Assembly (NCBI GenBank): GCA_902806095.1
Contig: CADCVF010000040.1
Coordinates: 1-64,000 of the forward strand
DNA: 64,000 nucleotides
DNA from: an uncultured Rubrobacteraceae bacterium
GTDB lineage: Bacteria > Actinomycetota > Rubrobacteria > Rubrobacterales > Rubrobacteraceae
Direction of reading: 5' to 3'
Positions 7,906 to 15,540 of the stretch are shown in pieces (position 1 is the stretch's first letter; every line of letters starts with the position of its first letter). Under the pieces are notes generated by a model that searched no databases, was not told where the DNA came from, and saw only the letters and a list, made by a program, of their open reading frames with translations. Made by a program: the position numbers and the translations under genes.

Positions 7906-9012
7906 TTAAGTAGAAGAGTACGCCTGGGTTGACGGGAAGCGATCCGCACGAAATGGCGCGATGAGCGGGTCCACTTCACCGGTCAGAATCTCACGCGACA
8001 GCAGACGCCCTATCAGTGGGCCGAGCGTGACCCCGCTGTGCGTCACGGCTTCGTAGTAGCCCAGGATCGCAGATAGCGCCCCGACGCAAGAGTGCCCGTC
8101 CGCAGGAACCGGGCGCATACCGAACCTCGCCTCTACGACCTCTGCTCTTTCGAGCGCCGGAAGTAAGCTCTGCGCACGCTTCAGAAGCTCCCCGCAGAGC
8201 GGGTCTTCCGCCCCGCCGAAGTCGCCCGGGAGCCGTTCGTCGACGGAGTCGTGGTGCAGCAGAATGTATCCGGGACCGTCGGGGCGAACGTTGATGCGCG
8301 GTGTGTGCATGAGATGATGCAAAGGTTCACCCGAGACGGCAACCCGGACGAGCAAACCCGGGAACACGTCGAGCGGCAACTCTCTCCCAACCATCTCCGC
8401 CACGGATGCGGCCCTCGCGCCCGTGGCGTTGACCACTGCATCGGCACGAATAGCGTCACCGTTCTTCAGTCGCAGCGTCACGCCATCGTCTACGACCTCG
8501 ATACCGCGAACTTCGTTTCCTACTAGCGCCCGTGCTCCATTGCGGACGGCAGCTTCCACGAGCGTTCTCGACAGAGCCGGAGCGTCGACCCAGGACTCTT
8601 CGGGGAAGTGTGCGACCCTGGTCTCAGAGTTCGGGAAGATGGCTCCAGGTTCGAGCTTCTCGTTTACGGTGGACGCGGGAAGTATCTCGGCAGCGTAGGA
8701 CCAGGAGCGTAGGCGTTCGACACGGCTTTCGAGGTCTTCCTGGTCTCGGGCCCAGATCAGGTTTCCCGTAGAGTGGAGCCAACAGCCGCCGATTTCATCG
8801 CGCAGCCGCTGGTGTTCGCGCATCCCGGCGACGTTCAATTCGAAATAGTTGCGAGGTAGCTTGTTGTTGGCGTTGACCCAGGCGAAGCTAGTCGAGGTGG
8901 TGCCGGAACCCGGCTCCGCCCCGTCGATCAGCACGACCTCAGCCCCCTCCTCGGAGAGCCGGTAGGCGACCGAAGAACCGACGATCCCGGCTCCGATGAC
9001 CGCGACATCCAT
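7906..9012 (-). CDS. FAD-dependent amino-acid oxidase/dehydrogenase, DadA-like
   Basis: The 368-residue protein opens with a classic dinucleotide-binding fold, MDVAVIGAGIVGSSVAYRL, followed by EVVLIDGAEPGSGTTSTSFAW, as in DadA/glycine-oxidase-type flavoproteins. The C-terminal PVPADGHSCVGALSAILGYYEAVTHSGVTLGP region contains the second FAD contact (HSGVTLGP). It would oxidise a D-amino acid, N-methyl amino acid or similar amine to an imino acid. I chose the ATG at 9012 because GAAGGAACC precedes it. An upstream in-frame extension has no family match and runs into the divergent region. D-amino acids from the hydantoinase pathway would be a reasonable substrate, but that is inference. Confidence 0.88.
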   Translation of the reverse strand: MDVAVIGAGIVGSSVAYRLSEEGAEVVLIDGAEPGSGTTSTSFAWVNANNKLPRNYFELNVAGMREHQRLRDEIGGCWLHSTGNLIWARDQEDLESRVERLRSWSYAAEILPASTVNEKLEPGAIFPNSETRVAHFPEESWVDAPALSRTLVEAAVRNGARALVGNEVRGIEVVDDGVTLRLKNGDAIRADAVVNATGARAASVAEMVGRELPLDVFPGLLVRVAVSGEPLHHLMHTPRINVRPDGPGYILLHHDSVDERLPGDFGGAEDPLCGELLKRAQSLLPALERAEVVEARFGMRPVPADGHSCVGALSAILGYYEAVTHSGVTLGPLIGRLLSREILTGEVDPLIAPFRADRFPSTQAYSST

Positions 9013-9181
9013 GGTTCCTTCAGATCCAGACTCCAAAGTTACTCCCTCCGGCTGTACAAACGTCGAAGTTTCAAAAAACGCCATAAAGTGTGACAGAGCG
9101 TGCGCATCTTGCCACAGACCGGGCGTACAATCTCTACAGCGTCGAACATCCATCAAAATCGATGCGGAGAGGATCGGGGCG

Positions 9182-9730
9182 ATGGGCAGAGTCTACGACG
9201 ACATAAGCGAAGAGCAGGCGCACTGGATTGGGGAGCAGCCGATGTTCTTGGTCGCGACAGCAGCACCGGACGCGTACGTCAACGTCTCGCCGCGGGGGCT
9301 CGACACGTTCAGGGTCCTCGGACCGAGGCGGGTAGCTTGGCTCGACCTCACCGGTAGCGGCGTCGAGACCATAGCCCACCTGCGGGCGGACGGCAGGATC
9401 ACGCTGATGTTCTGCGCGTTCGAGGGACTGCCGAAGATCCTGCGCCTCTACGGACAGGGCGAGGTGCGCGAGCCAGGCGACGCCGGATATGATGAGCTGC
9501 GCTCCCGCTTCCCCGACGTTCCGGGCGAACGCGCGATAATTGACGTGTCCGTGGGCAGGGTCGCCGACTCGTGCGGATACGGCGTGCCGCGCATGGACCT
9601 CGTCGGCGCACGCGACCAGCTCCTGACCTCAGCCGAGCGCAAAGGTCCGGAGAAGATGGCCGAGTACAGGAAGCTCAAGAACACCCGAAGCATCGACGGC
9701 CTTCCAGGGCTGGATCCGAAACACCAGTAG
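9182..9730 (+). CDS. Pyridoxamine-phosphate-oxidase-fold (PPOX) protein
   Basis: A 182-residue split-barrel flavin or F420-binding protein. The N-terminal part is diagnostic: SEEQAHWIGEQPMFLVATA, AYVNVSPRGLDTFRVLGP and DLTGSGVETIAHL, then ITLMFCAFEGLPKILRLYG. Proteins of this type reduce or oxidise small molecules with FMN or F420, and the reaction is not predictable from sequence. The ATG at 9182 was chosen because GGAGAGGAT lies just upstream and the PPOX homology begins immediately. A longer open frame back to 8996 overlaps the divergent oxidase and looks spurious. Confidence 0.8.
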   Translation: MGRVYDDISEEQAHWIGEQPMFLVATAAPDAYVNVSPRGLDTFRVLGPRRVAWLDLTGSGVETIAHLRADGRITLMFCAFEGLPKILRLYGQGEVREPGDAGYDELRSRFPDVPGERAIIDVSVGRVADSCGYGVPRMDLVGARDQLLTSAERKGPEKMAEYRKLKNTRSIDGLPGLDPKHQ

Positions 9731-9765
9731 AGACAGGAGAGATGCGCAGCAAGGGCACGAAGTGC

Positions 9766-10710
9766 TTACCCGGTGCCGACCACCGGGGAGGACGGGTCCG
9801 GCGCCGGAGCCTTCGCGTTCAGGTAGCCGAGTATGAATACGGCCCCCCAGAGGAGGACGAAGCCGATGACCTGGTTTGCACTCACGCCGACGCCGAGGAA
9901 CGTCCAGTTGAGGACGACCGCCGTTGCCGGGAAGGCCAGCTCAGCGAGCGTCGCGTAGGAGGCCCTGGTGCCGCTGAGCCCCCTGTAGTAGAGGAGCAGG
10001 GCCAGGAGGCCTGGTATCAGGGCTAGGAGGATGACCCGGCCAGGCTCGGAGGCGAACCCGGCGCCGAGTCCACCAGCGGAGCCCTGGGCGACCACGATGC
10101 CGGCGAGCAGGGGCACGGCCAGTAGGAGCCGCGCCCCTGTCAGGGCGTAAAACGGCATGTCCTTGAGGACGAGCCGCCCCAGCACGGTCGATGAGCCCCA
10201 AAGGAGCGCCGCTCCCAGGGCGAGGGCCGCGGTGAGGAGTTCGGCGGAGCCAAGAGCGGCGAAAGCGCCGAGGTCGCCGAAGGAGATCAAGTAAGCCCCT
10301 ACCATCGCTACCGCGAAGCACGGCCAGTAAGCCCACCCAAGCCGCTCGCGTAGCAGGATGCCAGCAAGCGCGATGGCGAACAGCGGCTGCGTTTTCTGAA
10401 GCAGGATCACCACGGTCGGGTTGCCCACTGCGAAGGCCATCGTGAATAGCAAGGTAGCGATGGCCGAGCCTCCCCAGCCGATGATGAGCAGCGCGACCCA
10501 CTGCGCCACCCCCAAACCGCGGAAGAACCTCCACCCCAACACCACGGCAGGTACCGAATACAGAAGCAAAACCAGGTGCTCGAGGAGCACTATCTGGGAC
10601 GGCAACGCCACCTTCAACAAGGGCACCCGCAAGATGCCGTCAGTCCCCCACATCGCCGCCCCGACGGCGACGAGCAGGACGCTAACGTAACCGCCGTTCC
10701 TCCAGCCCAT
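9766..10710 (-). CDS. DMT-superfamily (EamA) metabolite exporter
   Basis: A 314-residue membrane protein with about ten hydrophobic helices arranged as two EamA repeats. The first starts near GAAMWGTDGILRVPLL and the second near GAALLWGSSTVLGRLVLK. LAELAFPATAVVLNWTFLGV is typical of the second repeat's end. EamA proteins export amino acids, cofactors or other metabolites. It begins 3 nt after the stop of the F420 oxidoreductase gene, with AAGGGA before the ATG, so the two form an operon. The exported compound is unknown. Confidence 0.88.
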   Translation of the reverse strand: MGWRNGGYVSVLLVAVGAAMWGTDGILRVPLLKVALPSQIVLLEHLVLLLYSVPAVVLGWRFFRGLGVAQWVALLIIGWGGSAIATLLFTMAFAVGNPTVVILLQKTQPLFAIALAGILLRERLGWAYWPCFAVAMVGAYLISFGDLGAFAALGSAELLTAALALGAALLWGSSTVLGRLVLKDMPFYALTGARLLLAVPLLAGIVVAQGSAGGLGAGFASEPGRVILLALIPGLLALLLYYRGLSGTRASYATLAELAFPATAVVLNWTFLGVGVSANQVIGFVLLWGAVFILGYLNAKAPAPDPSSPVVGTG

Positions 10711-10713
10711 GCG

Positions 10714-11718
10714 CTATCCCTTCTCCGGCCAGTCGAGTTTGGGTATCACGCGCTCGCCGTAGGCCTCTATGAACTCTCCCTGGTTGCGGCCCACGTTGTG
10801 GACGTAGACCTCGTCGAAGCCAAGGTCAACGTAGTGCTGGATGTGCTCCAAGTGCTCCTCGAGGTCGGCCGACATCAGAACCCGGTTCTCGAAGTTCTCG
10901 ACAGTAACCTGCTTCGCCATCGCAGCGAAGTCCTCGGGGTTCCTTATGTCAGCCTTGGGGAAAGGCATCCCGCCGTTCGGCCACTCTCTCACAGCCTGCT
11001 GCTCGGCCTCTTGCTGGTCCTCGGCCCAGGAGACGTGGAGTTGTATCATGCGCGGCATCTCGGTTGCGTCCTTGTCGGCGCGGCGGGCCCCCTCCTCGAA
11101 CTTCTCCATGAGGTTCTTGATCTTCTCGTCCGGCGCGCCGACGGTGATGATGCCGTCGCAGAACTCGCCCGTCCTGCGGCTCTGTATGGGACCCGCGGTA
11201 GCCACGTAGATCGGGGGCGGAGTATCAGGCATCGTGTAGAGCCTCGCGCTCTCGAGCTTTATGTGCTCACCGCTGTATTTGACGACCTTGCCCGTGAAGA
11301 GACGCCGGATCACCTCGATGGCCTCCATCAGGATGCGGAGCCTGGTCGGGGCCTCGGGCCAGTAGTCTCCTACGACGTGCTCGTTCAGCGCCTCCCCAGC
11401 CCCGAGTCCGAGCCAGAAACGCCCAGGGTACATCGCTTCGAGCGTCGCAGCTCCCTGGGCGATTATGGCCGGATGGTAGCGGAAGCCGGGCGGGGTCACG
11501 CCAGTGCCGAAACGGAGATTCGTCGTTGCGCCCAAAGCCCCCATCCAGGACCACACGAAGGCGCTCTGACCCTGATCCGGGGTCCAGGGGTGAAAATGGT
11601 CCGAAGCCATAACGGATCCAAACCCCGACTCCTCAGCCTGTTTGCACCACCCGAGCAGCTCCGTCGGGTGGAACTGCTCGAACATCGCCGCGTAGCCAAT
11701 GGTACGCGTCGGTTTCAT
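10714..11718 (-). CDS. LLM-class F420-dependent oxidoreductase, glucose-6-phosphate-dehydrogenase-like family
   Basis: The 334-residue TIM-barrel protein starts IGYAAMFEQFHPTELLGWCK and contains GFGSVMASDHFHPW, RFGTGVTPPGFRYHPAIIAQ and FWLGLGAGEALNEHVVGD. This order closely follows F420-dependent glucose-6-phosphate dehydrogenases and the TIGR03557-like family. The His of DHFHPW and the GAGEALNEH segment lie at the deazaflavin and substrate sites in that family. It would pass hydride to or from F420 in the cytosol. I would not assign glucose-6-phosphate as substrate without checking phosphate-binding residues. It is followed at once by a DMT exporter. Confidence 0.87.
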   Translation of the reverse strand: MKPTRTIGYAAMFEQFHPTELLGWCKQAEESGFGSVMASDHFHPWTPDQGQSAFVWSWMGALGATTNLRFGTGVTPPGFRYHPAIIAQGAATLEAMYPGRFWLGLGAGEALNEHVVGDYWPEAPTRLRILMEAIEVIRRLFTGKVVKYSGEHIKLESARLYTMPDTPPPIYVATAGPIQSRRTGEFCDGIITVGAPDEKIKNLMEKFEEGARRADKDATEMPRMIQLHVSWAEDQQEAEQQAVREWPNGGMPFPKADIRNPEDFAAMAKQVTVENFENRVLMSADLEEHLEHIQHYVDLGFDEVYVHNVGRNQGEFIEAYGERVIPKLDWPEKG

Positions 11719-11732
11719 GAGGCCTCCTGTTC

Positions 11733-11904
11733 TAGCTGGTCAGTATCTCAGCCTGTCAGCACTTCAGCTTCTCTTCGGACGGAGCCCTCGCCGCTCCGCC
11801 GAACTCTAGTTTACAGTGGGACCAATGGTTGCCGCTCCTGACATGCCGCTGTCCACCAACGAGCTGAAATGCTGAGAGCGGCGAAGCTGCGTGCTGACAT
11901 GCTA
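11733..11904. repeat. Dispersed octamer/hairpin intergenic repeat, copy 2
   Basis: The left arm (AGCTGGTCAGTATCTCAGCC, TGTCAGCACTTCAGC) and the right arm (GAGCTGAAATGCTGAGAGC, GTGCTGACATGCT) are reverse-complementary in word content. They enclose an unrelated core of about 80 nt. The element spans the gap between the acetyltransferase stop (11906) and the start of the F420 oxidoreductase gene. No gene or promoter was recognised in the core. Confidence 0.75.
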
Positions 11905-11905
11905 A

Positions 11906-13084
11906 TCAGAAATGATCCGGCCCAAAGAGCCACGGGTCTCCCAGGGGGAAGAGATCCTCCAGGAGATCCAGAGCCTCGGGAGAGCTCGCCCTGACGAGCC
12001 CGTGCCTGGCAAGCTCCCTGGCCGGAAGGTACCCGGCGTAGAGCTGGGCGAGCTGGCGTACGTCTAACGAGACGCTCTCCCCAGCGTCAACTCCTCGGAC
12101 GACCCTGCCTTCTCCGATGGTGTACTCGCCGGCGTTCTCCGGTATGACGTCGTCTGACACGTCGACGACGAGCGGTGCCTCCGATACGCGCTCAAGATAC
12201 CCCAGTGCGACTTCGACATCGAGGAGGCGCAGCATCTGGTCTGGCTCGATCTTCGCCTCTACGTGCGAGCTTCTCAAATAAGGGTGGAGCGGCTCTCCGC
12301 GCGGGGTGAAATGCTTTATCCCGTAGACCAGGGGATCGAGGCCCGCCATAAAGGAGAGGAGCGCCTCCCTCGCCCTCGGCGTGGCGGCGACGCTCTCCTC
12401 TACCGAGAGGATGCGCCGCGGGTCGCGGTCTTGCCACCCTGATATCTTGTAGAGGATGTAGCCTTCCACCTCTCCGTCACGCTCGTAGACGGCGGCGTCC
12501 GTGTCTTTCTTGGACAGACTCGTTTTCCAATGTCCTTCGCTCCTGCGCATGGAGAGGGTATGCCTCTTCGCCTCCGCTGTGTAGAGATCCATCAATGCGG
12601 AAAGGTCTTCCTCCCTGTAGGCCCTGAGATGACTCTGTTCCTGGCTGGTAGGGAGGTCGGCGGGCTTGAGTTTGTACTCGATCTCCTCGGTGGCGAGCTC
12701 GTAGCCGAAGATCCTGTAGAAGGCGTGGGCGAAGGGGGCCAGCAGCGAGAGCGAGACGCCTCGTTCGCGCATGTCGCGTAGCGCGGCGCGCATCAACTCT
12801 CCCGCGTAGCCCCGCCGCCTGTAGGCAGGATGGGCCATGACGGCGGAGATGCCGCCCATCGGGCGCGGCTCGCCCGCCACAAACGACTCAAGCGGCAGCA
12901 CCGTGGTGCTCGCCCTGACCTCCCCGTCCTCCTCGATTACGTGGACCTGCTCGAGGTCGAGCCTGGCGTTCTGAGCCGGATCGAAGTTCTTCTCCCAATC
13001 CGAGACGCTACCCCCGAAGGCCGCCACCCCAACGCGCGCCAGCGCATCCATGTCCCCTTCACGGTACCTGCGTAGCTCCATCAT
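11906..13084 (-). CDS. Eis-like GNAT N-acetyltransferase with SCP2-like C-terminal domain
   Basis: A 392-residue protein with the three-part Eis layout. The first GNAT domain carries the acetyl-CoA loop AHPAYRRRGYAGELM at about residues 86-100. Then comes SLLAPFAHAFYRIFGYELATEEIEY, then a second degenerate GNAT region, and a C-terminal domain ending in the EDLFPLGDPW type of motif near a terminal acidic-aromatic tail. Eis enzymes acetylate amines, including aminoglycosides in mycobacteria; the natural substrate here is unknown. Two ATG codons are adjacent (13084 and 13081) directly after GGAGG. The second has the better, though still short, spacing. Confidence 0.85.
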   Translation of the reverse strand: MMELRRYREGDMDALARVGVAAFGGSVSDWEKNFDPAQNARLDLEQVHVIEEDGEVRASTTVLPLESFVAGEPRPMGGISAVMAHPAYRRRGYAGELMRAALRDMRERGVSLSLLAPFAHAFYRIFGYELATEEIEYKLKPADLPTSQEQSHLRAYREEDLSALMDLYTAEAKRHTLSMRRSEGHWKTSLSKKDTDAAVYERDGEVEGYILYKISGWQDRDPRRILSVEESVAATPRAREALLSFMAGLDPLVYGIKHFTPRGEPLHPYLRSSHVEAKIEPDQMLRLLDVEVALGYLERVSEAPLVVDVSDDVIPENAGEYTIGEGRVVRGVDAGESVSLDVRQLAQLYAGYLPARELARHGLVRASSPEALDLLEDLFPLGDPWLFGPDHF

Positions 13085-13148
13085 CCTCCGGCTCTGTAGC
13101 GTGCGACCGGATTCTACCGGAAGTGCTGGGCAGGAATCACCCGCGTTT

Positions 13149-13724
13149 CTACTCCTTGCCTACTCTCGTGGGTCCACGGCCCTCGATGGAGTCTGCCATC
13201 CACCGGCACCACCCGGCGTATTCTCTCTCGTAGCTGATGCCGCGCCGGAGCGTGGCGTAGGAAGCGAACTCGGGGCTGTTGGTAGAGGTCAGATCCTCCC
13301 GCCACTCTCCCTCCATCCAGGTCCGAAGCCCCTCGTAGTGCGCGAGCTGCTCCTCGTGCCTGAGCTCCTCTTCACGGAAGAGCCGTGTGGCCTCCTCTCT
13401 ATCCGCCAGCCACACTGAGTAGGCCTTCAACGTCAACTCGTCCCGTGTCGGCCTCGGCACAGGCGGCCGGGTCACCCACTCTTTGAGATCATCCAACCCC
13501 CGGGCCGTGATCTCATACACCTTCTTGTCAGGCCTCTCTCTCTGCTCGACCACGCTGTGCGTCACGTAGCCGCCATCCTCCAGCCTCGCCAGCTCAGGGT
13601 AGATCTGACTGTGCCTCGCACTCCAGAAATACCCGACCCGTCCAGCCATCCGCTGCTTCAGATCGTACCCGCTGAGATCCTCCCTCGAAAGTAGACCAAG
13701 GATCGCATACCCTAACGTCGTCAT
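13149..13724 (-). CDS. PadR-family transcriptional repressor
   Basis: A 191-residue DNA-binding protein. The PadR winged helix occupies about residues 1-85 (TLGYAILGLLSREDLSGYDL, then SQIYPELARLEDGGYVTHS). It is followed by the helical C-terminal dimerisation domain (Vir-like, residues 95-190). The ATG at 13724 is chosen because GGAGGAG precedes it and PadR proteins normally begin at this point. Upstream in-frame codons run through the operators. PadR proteins repress a divergent target and themselves and are released by phenolics, drugs or stress. Two ATGT-N8-ACAT sites lie immediately upstream, which strongly supports autoregulation and control of the cassette starting at 13827. Confidence 0.92.
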   Translation of the reverse strand: MTTLGYAILGLLSREDLSGYDLKQRMAGRVGYFWSARHSQIYPELARLEDGGYVTHSVVEQRERPDKKVYEITARGLDDLKEWVTRPPVPRPTRDELTLKAYSVWLADREEATRLFREEELRHEEQLAHYEGLRTWMEGEWREDLTSTNSPEFASYATLRRGISYEREYAGWCRWMADSIEGRGPTRVGKE

Positions 13725-13742
13725 ACTCCTCCAATATTCTAT

Positions 13743-13760
13743 TATGTCACTCTTGACATA
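13743..13760. promoter_or_regulatory. PadR operator 1
   Basis: TATGTCACTCTTGACATA is an 18-bp inverted repeat (TATGTCA, 4-nt centre, TGACATA) containing the PadR-type ATGT-N8-ACAT core. It sits 19 nt upstream of the padR ATG and overlaps the TTGACA -35 of the divergent promoter. Confidence 0.8.
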
Positions 13761-13781
13761 TAGACCGCTGGCCTTTAGAGT
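13753..13781 (+). promoter_or_regulatory. Candidate promoter of the PadR-divergent cassette
   Basis: TTGACA (13753-13758) and TAGAGT (13776-13781) are separated by 17 nt. Operator 1 covers the -35, and operator 2 covers the expected transcription start near 13788. This arrangement would allow efficient repression by PadR. Confidence 0.55.
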
Positions 13782-13785
13782 ATCA

Positions 13786-13803
13786 TATGTCAGGATTGAC
13801 ATA
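13786..13803. promoter_or_regulatory. PadR operator 2
   Basis: TATGTCAGGATTGACATA has the same 7-bp arms as operator 1 and differs only in the 4-nt centre. The centres are 43 bp apart, about four helical turns, so two dimers would lie on the same DNA face. It ends 23 nt before the ATG at 13827. Confidence 0.8.
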
Positions 13804-13826
13804 AAGGATAGAGGAAGGAGCGAGAG

Positions 13827-14336
13827 ATGTGCGGCGGGTCATACGTGGGGCGTGGGATGAGGCATGGTGCGTGGCGCCGGCGTGGCGGGCGTGAGTTCTT
13901 GGGGCGCGATGTGGAGAAGATGAGGCCTGGAGCGAGGATCTCGGCCGCGCTCGCCGTGCTCTTGCCTGTCGGGCTCTCGGGGGTGTTTCTGGTCGCATTC
14001 GTGCCTTCTCTGTGGTGGATCTTCACGACTTACTTCTGGATCGCATTCCCTGCGGTCGGGATGCTGAGTAGTGGCATAGCGGGGTTGGATGAGAGTAGGC
14101 CTGTCAGGGTCTCCGAGCAGGAGCGAGAGCGGGAGTTGCTGGAGGCGATCCGGGAGAGCGGTGAGACCTCGGCCGCATCGGCGGCGGCGAGGACCTCGCT
14201 TACTGTCGCAGAGGCCGACAGGAGGCTCAAAGAACTGGCCGAGAACGGCCACATCGAGGTCAGGGCCAGAGGCGGCGCCATCTTCTACGCCATGTGGGAG
14301 GGTGCGCCGGAGAACCGGTTGGCGAAGGGTGACTGA
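13827..14336 (+). CDS. Two-helix membrane protein with C-terminal winged-helix-like domain
   Basis: A 169-residue protein I do not recognise as a named family. A basic, glycine-rich N-terminus (residues 1-30) precedes two membrane helices (about residues 38-57 and 60-82, including FVPSLWWIFTTYFWIAFPAV). The cytosolic remainder (from about 95) has helix-turn-helix character: ERELLEAIRESGETSAASAA, then LTVAEADRRLKELAENGHIEV and a short wing ARGGAIFYAM. It looks like a membrane-tethered regulator or sensor. GGAAGGAG precedes the ATG by seven nt. It is the first gene under the double PadR operator. Confidence 0.7.
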   Translation: MCGGSYVGRGMRHGAWRRRGGREFLGRDVEKMRPGARISAALAVLLPVGLSGVFLVAFVPSLWWIFTTYFWIAFPAVGMLSSGIAGLDESRPVRVSEQERERELLEAIRESGETSAASAAARTSLTVAEADRRLKELAENGHIEVRARGGAIFYAMWEGAPENRLAKGD

Positions 14337-14393
14337 GGGAGATCGAACGACGATGTATAGACCCTTCGCCAGGCTCGAAGGCGGGGAGGCACT

Positions 14394-14825
14394 ATGAGCC
14401 GCGAGTCGCGGCTGACAGCGGGTGTGCTCTTGATCCTGATGCCCGCCGTAGTCTACGGTGGGACCAGCATCCTCTCGCTGTTGGTAGGCGACCCAGAATA
14501 TGCGCAGAACCAGTTGCGCCAGGATCTCTGGAGAGCGGGGCACGCGCACGCCGGTGTTCTGCTCGTGCTCTCACTGGTTACGTTGCGCTACGTGGACGAG
14601 GCCAATCTTCCGGGGTGGCTCAAGAGTGTGGCCAGGCACTCTATCCCGGCCGCCGCGGTTCTGTTGCCGGCGGCGTTCTTCTTATCTGTGCTCTCGCCTG
14701 AGGCTACGGAGCCGAACGCCATGATCTACCTGGCATACGTCGGCGCCGTCGCTCTGGCCTTCGGTTTGCTGGTGCTGGGGATCGGGCTCGTCCGAAGGCC
14801 ACGAAATCTAACGAAGGAGATCTGA
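14394..14825 (+). CDS. Four-helix integral membrane protein of unknown function
   Basis: A 143-residue protein with four predicted membrane helices, at about residues 8-30, 48-64, 78-97 and 108-131. The second begins after an HAHAGVLLVLSLVTL segment with two histidines at the membrane edge. I cannot assign a family. GGGGAGG lies five nt before the ATG. The stop overlaps the start of a mini-ORF (ATG at 14825). It is the second gene of the PadR-controlled cassette, so it is probably an effector or partner membrane protein. Confidence 0.7.
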   Translation: MSRESRLTAGVLLILMPAVVYGGTSILSLLVGDPEYAQNQLRQDLWRAGHAHAGVLLVLSLVTLRYVDEANLPGWLKSVARHSIPAAAVLLPAAFFLSVLSPEATEPNAMIYLAYVGAVALAFGLLVLGIGLVRRPRNLTKEI

Positions 14826-14875
14826 TGAAAGTATTGGGCATCGTCAACACCCTTTCGAATCGGATGGGAGATTAG
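14825..14875 (+). CDS. Translated mini-ORF (16 codons) linking two cassette genes
   Basis: MKVLGIVNTLSNRMGD is encoded from an ATG that overlaps the upstream stop (TGATG) and has an excellent AAGGAG site seven nt away. Its own stop TAG ends one base before the ATG of the DUF4188 gene. The first residues look like the start of a flavodoxin-like fold (MKVLGIV). It may be a remnant of a longer gene or a coupling peptide. Confidence 0.4.
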   Translation: MKVLGIVNTLSNRMGD

Positions 14876-14876
14876 C

Positions 14877-15383
14877 ATGGCGCAGGTAGTCAACGGAAGG
14901 TTCACTGCTAGGACGGACGAGCCGTTCGTGGTCTTTATCATCGGGATGAGGATCAACAACCTCTTCGCCGTAAGGAAGTGGCTCCCGACCTTCCGCGCAA
15001 TGGGGCCGATGCTCAGGGAGCTGTACAAACATCCGGAGAAAGGGTTCCTGGGCGGCGAGTTCTTCTTCTACGGCCGGGGACCAGCGCTCGTCCAGTACTG
15101 GCGCTCTTTTGAGGATCTTGAGCGCTTCGCCAGGGACCCGGACGATCCCCACATGCCGGCCTGGCAACGTTTCAACAGGACCGTCGGCAGGGACGGGAGC
15201 GTCGGGATCTTTCACGAGACCTTCATTGTGGAGCGGGGAAACTACGAGGCGATCTACTCCAACATGCCCGAGTTCGGGCTCGCCAAAGCCACAGAGCGCG
15301 TCAGGGCGGTCGGAGGCAGGGAGACCGCGCGGCGACGCCTGATGCGCGGAGAGAACGAGCCGGCCGTGCCCTCCCCAGAATAA
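14877..15383 (+). CDS. DUF4188 family protein
   Basis: This 168-residue protein has the features of the DUF4188 family: VFIIGMRINNLFAVRKWLPTF, GFLGGEFFFYGRGPALVQYW and RSFEDLERFARDPDDPHMPAW. It ends with a GIFHETFIVERGNYEAIYSNMP segment. The fold resembles heme- or aldoxime-binding dimeric barrel proteins, and no reaction is established that I know of. Its start follows the mini-ORF stop by one base, with GGGAG upstream, so it belongs to the PadR-regulated cassette. PadR control of a monooxygenase-like protein would fit detoxification of a small aromatic or aldehyde, which is inference. Confidence 0.75.
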   Translation: MAQVVNGRFTARTDEPFVVFIIGMRINNLFAVRKWLPTFRAMGPMLRELYKHPEKGFLGGEFFFYGRGPALVQYWRSFEDLERFARDPDDPHMPAWQRFNRTVGRDGSVGIFHETFIVERGNYEAIYSNMPEFGLAKATERVRAVGGRETARRRLMRGENEPAVPSPE

Positions 15384-15485
15384 CCTTGTAAGGGGACCTG
15401 ACTTCGCCCCTAAGACACCCGGCTTTATCCTCTTGATTTCCAGGTTCTGACTTTATTTCACTAGTGTCAGTGAGGATCCTGAAAG

Positions 15486-15491
15486 TATAAT
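15486..15491 (+). promoter_or_regulatory. Consensus -10 box TATAAT
   Basis: A perfect TATAAT sits upstream of the 12-codon mini-ORF and the small protein gene at 15541. The -35 region is weak (TAGTGT at 18-nt spacing). The predicted start near 15498 lies only about three nt before the mini-ORF ATG. Confidence 0.5.
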
Positions 15492-15500
15492 TGAAGGGCA

Positions 15501-15539
15501 ATGAAAATAGCTATCTCCCGCGGAAAGAAGGTGTGGTGA
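15501..15539 (+). CDS. 12-codon upstream mini-ORF
   Basis: MKIAISRGKKVW is encoded just downstream of a perfect TATAAT. It ends one base before the ATG of the next gene. GAAGGG lies close before its ATG. The position suggests a coupling or leader peptide for the gene at 15541, but coding status is unproven. Confidence 0.3.
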   Translation: MKIAISRGKKVW

Positions 15540-15540
15540 G

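Noticed and set aside
8996-9181. Longer N-terminus of the PPOX protein
   Set aside because: The 62 extra codons overlap the divergent oxidase start and have no family similarity. A ribosome-binding site precedes the ATG at 9182.
10576-11841. Plus-strand open frame of 421 codons opposite the F420 oxidoreductase
   Set aside because: It is the shadow of a well-conserved LLM gene and has no family match of its own.
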